A DNA stretch of 64,000 bases, taken from assembly GCF_048771995.1 (NCBI RefSeq), contig NC_133037.1, positions 2,919,001 through 2,983,000 on the forward strand, given 5' to 3'. Below the pieces are notes generated by a model. It was not told where the DNA came from and did not search any database. It saw only the letters and a program-made list of their open reading frames with translations. This document shows, piece after piece, positions 57,519 through 64,000 of this stretch; position 1 is the stretch's first letter; each line of letters starts with the position of its first letter. Made by a program: the position numbers and the translations under genes. Origin of the DNA: Taeniopygia guttata (Eukaryota; Chordata; Aves; Passeriformes; Estrildidae).

Positions 57519-59195
57519 CTTTGGCTGCTCCTGCAGAGCCTGAGCTGCCAGGCTGTAGTGTCTGCAGTGCCCTCGTTGGAATTCATCCCCTGCTCTTCGC
57601 TTGCTGTGGGTTTGAACTCTGTTTTCAGACTTCGCAGTTTGTGCATGAGAGTGTTTTGATATTAGAATTTCACAGGACCTTCATGTGCATCCTTCCTTTG
57701 CTTTTTCCATCCTTAAGGGTCAATAAAACATGATAAACTCAACTTGGAATTAAATTTATTTTCTTGAACTCCTCAGTGATCTTTTTGAGGTCAAAAAGTG
57801 TCTTTGAAACTCTTTTTTTTTATTATTTTTTCAAATGCCCAAAGATAGGAGACATGCCTGTAACCCCGTGCAGCATTACTGAGATGCTTTCTTCCCAGTG
57901 TACACGAGATTATTTTCTCACCCTTTAAGAGCATAATTAGTCCTGTGAGGTCTGGACCATGCCTGCTCTTTGTGCTGTGCTCTCCATTGCTTCCCAGACA
58001 TTAATTCCCTTGAGGGGGGAGAACATCAAGGCACTGGCAGAGGCTGAAAAAGGAAGAATCAACAGCATCCCGTTAGGAGCCTGTGAAAGGATGCAACTTC
58101 AGGGTGTTCATTCATCCAGCCCGTGACAATTTAAACTCAAACCAGCTCCTAGGGCAGTGGGACAGCCAAAATTGTCCATCAGGAAAGGGAAACTTCTGGG
58201 GGAGTCCAGTTCCTTGCTGCTTGCTCAGCCCTGACCCTCCCAAATCCTGCACTGCTCGGGATGCAGAGCTGCAGAGGAGGGACAGGGATTTGCTCCATCA
58301 GGAGCCAAGGAAAAGCACAAAAAAAGAGTCACAGAAAACAGGGGAAAGCCCTGTCTTTCCTGCTCCTGTTGATACAAAGAATAAATCATTCTCCCAGCAC
58401 CTGTAAAGGAGTCTGAACAGGACATGTGTTTAACAAGAATTCCCCTCATTAGCAATCCAAGGAGGGCCATGCTTAAGGCAGACAAATAATTTAATTTTTG
58501 TCACACTTCCTAACATTGCCAGCAAACTGAGGCATTTACAGTCACCCTTGTCACAACACTAATTATCTATTTGAATAGCAGAGCACTCTGCTGCTGATTG
58601 AATGAGTTCTGCGGTGAGAGCAGATCATTTCAGCAGCAGCATCTGATCATCATTACTTTTTGGATATAGGATGTAAATAGACTATAATGACAAAAAATAT
58701 GGCTTTGGTACCTTTTCAGCAGCTTCAGACGAGATGGGGCAGCTTCTGCAGCAGCCAAAAGCATCAGTTCATGGTCTGGAAAACAATGTCTTGGGGGTTT
58801 GTGTTGCCTTGGAAACGTGAAAAATAAAGCACCATTAATTACCTATTTTCAAGCAAGCAGAGTATCCAGTGCTGAGGGCTGATCCCAGGCTAATGAATCC
58901 CTCACCCCAATTTCTGCAGCCCTGGGCTGATCAATCAGCCCTGCTGGAGCAGGGCAGGGCTGAGGCTCAGCAAAGCTCTGCCAAGTTTTCCTGCTGGCTG
59001 CGATTCCAGAGTGTCACCAGGAGGCTCCAGGCAGACCCTCCCAGGGCAGGGCTTCCTCCTGCCTTCACATCCATCACCTCCATAACATCTTCAGCTGGTT
59101 GGTTTTTACAATAAAGGCACTTTTTCTTCAAGGAGGTACCAGCAGCAGACCTGGGAAACATCCAGGAAAACACATATGTAAGCCCTATGTAAATT
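57519..59195. other. Intergenic sequence
   Basis: No gene recognised. The stretch 58440-58700 is repeat-free, with many short AT-rich motifs typical of vertebrate noncoding conserved DNA, but this is impression only. Confidence 0.55.
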
Positions 59196-59435
59196 CCATA
59201 TATATATTTTTTTGTATTTTATATATTTTTTTCTATATATATATTTATATATTTATATTTATAATTTATATATCTACATATATACGTATATTTATATATT
59301 TTTATGTATTTATAGATAGAAAATATCTTTATTAAATATAATAATATATATACTATATATTATATATAATATAGAAAATATTAATGTTATGTATTTATAT
59401 ATATATAATATATATATTATTATTATTTTTTTTAT
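59196..59435. repeat. AT-rich microsatellite (TATATATT-type)
   Basis: About 240 bp almost entirely A/T with irregular TATATA and TATTTATA units. Open frames here are meaningless. Confidence 0.9.
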
Positions 59436-61930
59436 CTGTATGTATTTTCGCCAGATAAAAACCATTCTGGTAGTCCTGACCACTGCAAAAAAACCATGAG
59501 TTCAGCCAGACCTTCTGCTGTCATTCTACCCAAAATGCTGCCAAAATATTTACTGTTACATCTTCTGTATAATAACAAATTTAAGTGGAATTAAACATTT
59601 TTATCTACAGACTGCATGCGCCCTTTTTCTTCCCTCTAGTACTGGTGCTAGTTTTAGAATTCGGAAATGTAACTCTATATGGTTATTCTGTGAAATAACT
59701 CTAATAATAATTAATGCTTTGAAATCAGTGAAACTGGAATCAGCCTCTTCTTGTAGGAGTTTGAAGTTGCCATAGAAGTTTCTTTTAGGAATGCTACACC
59801 TGCCCTGCCATGGCTGCCCAAAGTAATCAGTGAAAAATTCAGTCACAAAAAGTACAGAAAGGTAAAAATAACTCCAGTAATTCTGAGATCTTGCCCACAG
59901 CACAAGTCTGGGGCACAGCCACCTCCCTGGAAAAGCACCACTTTCATCTTATATCACACTGAGCAAATGCTATTTTTATATTGGTCCCAGCTATTTTAAG
60001 CAAAATTTTGCTTTAAAAAGGACACTGAAAGACAAGCTTTTCCTTTGGTGAGCGTCCATTCTAAACAAGCTGTTTTCAGCAGTAATTTGGAGTTTTCTTT
60101 TCTCTCTCCAGTTTTCCTCAGGACTAATGCCAGGGGCAACCTCTGTGAATGTTCTGACTCTTTCTGGAGTTTAAACTGGCTACAAGAAAGCCAGATCAAA
60201 AGGAAAGAAAAACTTTGTTTGGGAAGCACAAAAATATATTTACATAACAGAAGATAAGCCAGAACTCCTCATTTGTACCATGCAGACACACTTGTAAAAA
60301 GCAGGTTAAAAATTGGCCACTTTAATTCAGCTAAAGGGGAGGAGAGAAGGGATTTTATTGCTCATGTAAGAGAAGAGAGACAAGGCTGGGAATCAGTTTG
60401 TGAAAAGATTGAAAAGATCCAGAGTTTCCAGGGATTCCTGCCTGGAGGAGAATCTCCTCTTAGAGACATTTTGATGGACAAGAGGAAAAGGGAATAAAGT
60501 TTCCCACCACAGAGAACTGACTGGGAGATGGCAGCCAGAAACAAGTGGATTGGAGCAGGCAGAGCTTGGAAAGCAAGAGAAGAGCTTGGTTTCAACCTCC
60601 TCTGAGCTCCTCAGCTGCAATTTTGGCAGCAGACTATTAATAGAACTCACAAGAGATAACACAGATTGAACTGGATTGGCCACTGCAGTAAAAAATTAGA
60701 GACATTTTTTTCCAACAAGGTACTTCTCAAGAATTCACCTCTTTCTGGCCAGCTCTGGTAAACTCAGACAAAATGGAGAGTTCAAAACATTTATTGATAT
60801 TTATTCTACTGAGTTCATCATCTCTCCTCTCTGATGTGCTGGAGCCAAACCAAACCATAAATGTTTTGATATCAAACACCCACTTGTGCCTGCCCTGGGA
60901 GGAGCAGAGCTGTCCCTTCTGCACTTAATTAGCTGTCCTCTGGGAAGAAATGAGAAAGGCCATGCTTTAAATGAGACCCATCTGGGGAAGGCTTTCTTCA
61001 GAAGATGAGAGCTCTGTGATGTTCTGGAGCTATCAGACAGAGCCCATCTGTCCTGGGTGAGTGCTGCCAGAATTCAGGAGAGGTCCATGATGGAGCTCAA
61101 GAGAAGAGATTCTGCTGCATGGAGTTTGTGCTAGAAAGTGTGGGACAGGGTCAGGCCCCTCCTCAAGGGCTTTTAACCAAATATCTCTTGATTTTCTTGA
61201 TGCCTTGTGGATCAGAATTCTCCCTGACACCTGGGGAGCATGAACACCCAGCTGCATATTTGGGATGAAAGTCCAGATTTTAGAGACCATGCTTTGATTT
61301 CTTGGCCTGGATCATCTGCTAATGGGCTCCCTTACATACAGCCACAACTTCAGGACTGAATTGCTGAAAATCAGGTTTAAATCTCATTTTTTACCCCATT
61401 TCTATGAAGTTTAAATTAACTTCCAATATTCCATGTGGTCTTTTCTCCAGTCCCAGCCCAGCTGAGGCGCAGCCACATGAGTCCTGCCATTCCCAAAGCA
61501 GCTCCTGACCCACTGCTCCTGCTGGGGTAGCACAGGGCTGGGACCAGCTCCCAAGGAGAGCAATTGCTGATGGAATTCATGATGTCTCCTGTGGCCAAAA
61601 CAACCAGACAAGCTTATAAATTTAAGCAGACACTATGAGGGACAATATGCTTAAAATGTTGGATTATATGTTAGTGGCATAGAATGGGAAAAATTTGAAA
61701 TTAGAAGAGAATAAAAAGATAATTAGAGGAACACAGAATATTTTGTCTATTTCACCTGTCATTAATGCCTCATGTGTTGCCTTAAGGATCCAAAAAAGGT
61801 TCAAGGAAGATATTTGAAGTGCCAAAAAAATATTATTTGTTGGTGAGTCCCACCTGCCCAGCAGCTACTGTACATGGGCTTGAAGGGCATTTTTTCGGTG
61901 GTGATAAGAAAAAAGGCATTTGAACAGAGA
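59436..61930. other. Intergenic sequence
   Basis: About 2.5 kb with no recognised gene, repeat element or RNA gene. Confidence 0.6.
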
Positions 61931-61931
61931 A

Positions 61932-62213
61932 CTACAGAATCATTTAGGGTAGAAAAGACTTTTAAGATCATCAAGTCCAACCATTAACCCAGCACTGCCA
62001 AGGTCACCACTAAACCACGTCCCCAGACACCACATCCACATCTCTGTTAAATCCCTCCAGGGTGGTGACCCCACCGCTGCCCTGGGCACCTTTTCCAGGG
62101 CTTAACAACCCTTTCAGGGAAGAAATTCTTCGTAATATCCAATCTAAACCTCCCCTGGCACAACTTGAGGCCATTTTCCCTCTCTTATGGCTCGTTACCT
62201 GGGACAAGAGATA
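61932..62213 (-). mobile_element. CR1 LINE 3' fragment
   Basis: Antisense CR1 tail: ACAGAATCATTTAGGGTAGA, then AAGATCATCAAGTCCAACC, GGTGGTGACCCCACCGCTGC and AATATCCAATCTAAACCTCC. The best-preserved CR1 in the window. Confidence 0.9.
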
Positions 62214-64000
62214 TCTATTTCCCTCTCTGTGTAGAACACTAATTTTGTGAGCAAGGGAACTCGGACACAGAGATGCTCAGATGATCAAAGGGCACTGGAG
62301 CATCGCTGCTCCAGAGGGAAACCCTTCCCCTGCACACCTATGGCAAGACAGGACTCCTGGCTCACAAATTCAGGACTTCTTCACTTAAACATGAGGACAA
62401 ATGTATAAAACACACAGCCAGAAACCTGAGGGAGCGAGGGGCTGGTTTCTCCACATGCCAGCAGCACAGATGCTGCTGATTGCCAGGCTGCAGATGGACA
62501 CTGCATTTAGAAATTAAATTGTAAGTCACCGGTTGTTGGGGTTTTTTTACAGCATCAGTTGGGTTTTGTGTCTGTGGGAAACTTTTCCTCAGAGAGGCTC
62601 TTTTCACAGACACAGCAGGGATGGAGGTAACAGCATGAAATGAGAGAGCTTGAAAAGCAGCGGCGTGCTGCAGGAAGCCCAGCATTTGCATGTTAAGCTA
62701 CATCTATTCCCTGAACGCCCAGGCACATGAAAGCAAGCCTGGATTTTTGGTTAGCAGCAGATCTGTTCGCTGCAGCCCGAATTTAAAGGTCAGGGATGTT
62801 TAGAGCTGGGGGTTTTTTTGCACTTAGCTGGAGCAGAGTTCCACAGCTCTCCTCGGGAGGAGACACCGTGCCAGGACAGCAGGGCACGGTCCTGTCTGCA
62901 GCACAGCGCCTTGACATCAGTCCCTGTCTCCCAGTGCCAGTGGCCCTGACTCGCTGGGATGTTGTAGGAGAGACATTTCTCTGATACCAGTGACCTTAAC
63001 AAGAGCTTTTCAGCGCTTGTCAGGCTCTGACAGCTGAATCCTTTTCGGCACGTAAATGCCGCGTGAGTGGAAAGTAGCCGAACGAAACCTTCTTCCCAAA
63101 AACACAGCCCTGAGGGAAGGATGAAACATTCAAACTCAATTCAAACCTGTCTCATCTTCAGAAAATAAGCTGATTTTTGACCAGGCTGAAGCTTTCCTAC
63201 CTGACATGGCAATTCTGCCCTTTGGCTTCTCCCCATGTGGCTGGAGGGGCTGACGGGGCTGGCAGTGGGGCTGTGGGCACTGATGCTCAGCTCTGCCTCC
63301 CGCTGCTCCTCATCCTCCTCTGACACCCTGATGAACAGCCAGGCATGGCAAGGTTGTCATCCACACCCTCGAGCTCCCCAGGATGCTGTTTCCTGCCTTG
63401 TTTTGGCTTCCAAGAGCGAGAGATAAAGAATAAAATGATGACCCTTGTCATCGCCCTCCAAACGAGCAGCTCTGATGTGGCTGCGTGTTTGAATAGTCAG
63501 GGCAGGGGCAGACACACATGCTGGATTTACTGAGATAAATGTTGGTCTCAGCTGATGAATTCCTGGTGCTGATGAAGGCTGCAGAAAAATTGTGTGTATG
63601 CAGAGTGGACAAAAGATGAGGGCTTGCTGTTGCCTGCCAATAGATAAAGGACTTGAGTGACTGCTGCTTTGTTTGGGCTTGTGATTAGATTGATGTGGCT
63701 CATGTCTTAGAACGCTGCTGATACAGGTGAGCAATTAAACAGCAACACAAGCCAAGATCCTTGGATTCACCTGAAATGCACTGGGGAGCTGGCAGGGCAG
63801 GGCCCCTGGAAGGACTGATCTGACCCCAGAAAGCAGTGCACACCCTCCAGAGGGTTTTTATTTCAGCTCTTCTGGACTGGCCATTTATCTCATGCTGGTG
63901 AGGTGGCACATGGTTCCATCTCCTGTGGAGAGGGGACACAACATCTGAAGCCACAAGGGAGGGAGAGGTGGGCACAGACTTGTCTGACATACACCCAAGG
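62214..64000. other. Intergenic sequence to the window end
   Basis: No exon of a neighbouring gene was recognised. The block 62640-63130 is moderately GC-rich with several CpGs and an ATTTGCATGTTAA POU-type motif near 62684. It could be regulatory, but nothing proves it. Confidence 0.5.

Overview
The window is vertebrate nuclear DNA from a bird, most likely a songbird. It has CR1 LINE fragments with the avian 3' end, many solo LTR-like fossils of kinds I associate with passerine genomes, and one large, widely spaced multi-exon gene. No bacterial, phage or CRISPR-like feature was seen, and I found no undescribed system.

The gene is contactin-3 (CNTN3, also called BIG-1/PANG), on the + strand. 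I can place 19 coding exons from 3713 to the stop codon at 53005-53007. All 18 introns are GT-AG and all exon phases agree. Joined, they encode 910 residues, counting a first codon whose first base lies in an exon upstream of the window. They give Ig domains 2-6, four fibronectin type III (FNIII) domains and a C-terminal GPI-attachment tail. The signal peptide, Ig1 and the promoter are upstream of position 1. CNTN3 rather than CNTN4 is indicated by residues in Ig2, Ig4 and Ig6. A 3' UTR of about 1.8 kb probably ends near an AATAAA at 54792.

Layout: 1-3712 is the 3' part of an upstream intron. 3713-19782 holds the Ig2 and Ig3 exons, with a 12.5 kb intron carrying an LTR nested in a CR1 and a 34-bp minisatellite. 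27390-41487 holds the Ig4-Ig6 exons, with several LTR fossils in the 8.7 kb Ig5 intron and a (CCCTT)n tract next to the Ig6 donor. 42613-53007 holds the compact FNIII exons and the GPI exon, with more LTR fossils and a 40-bp minisatellite. From about 54815 to 64000 is intergenic DNA with CR1 pieces, one LTR fossil, an AT microsatellite and possible conserved noncoding blocks.

The points most worth checking are these. An 84-bp FNIII-1 intron is stop-free and frame-preserving. The frame of the second Ig2 exon runs on through an intronic minisatellite. Long tandem repeats start next to donor sites, beside GC-rich exons. A sequon usual in mammalian contactins is absent from FNIII-4. Sister LTRs flank two exons in direct orientation.
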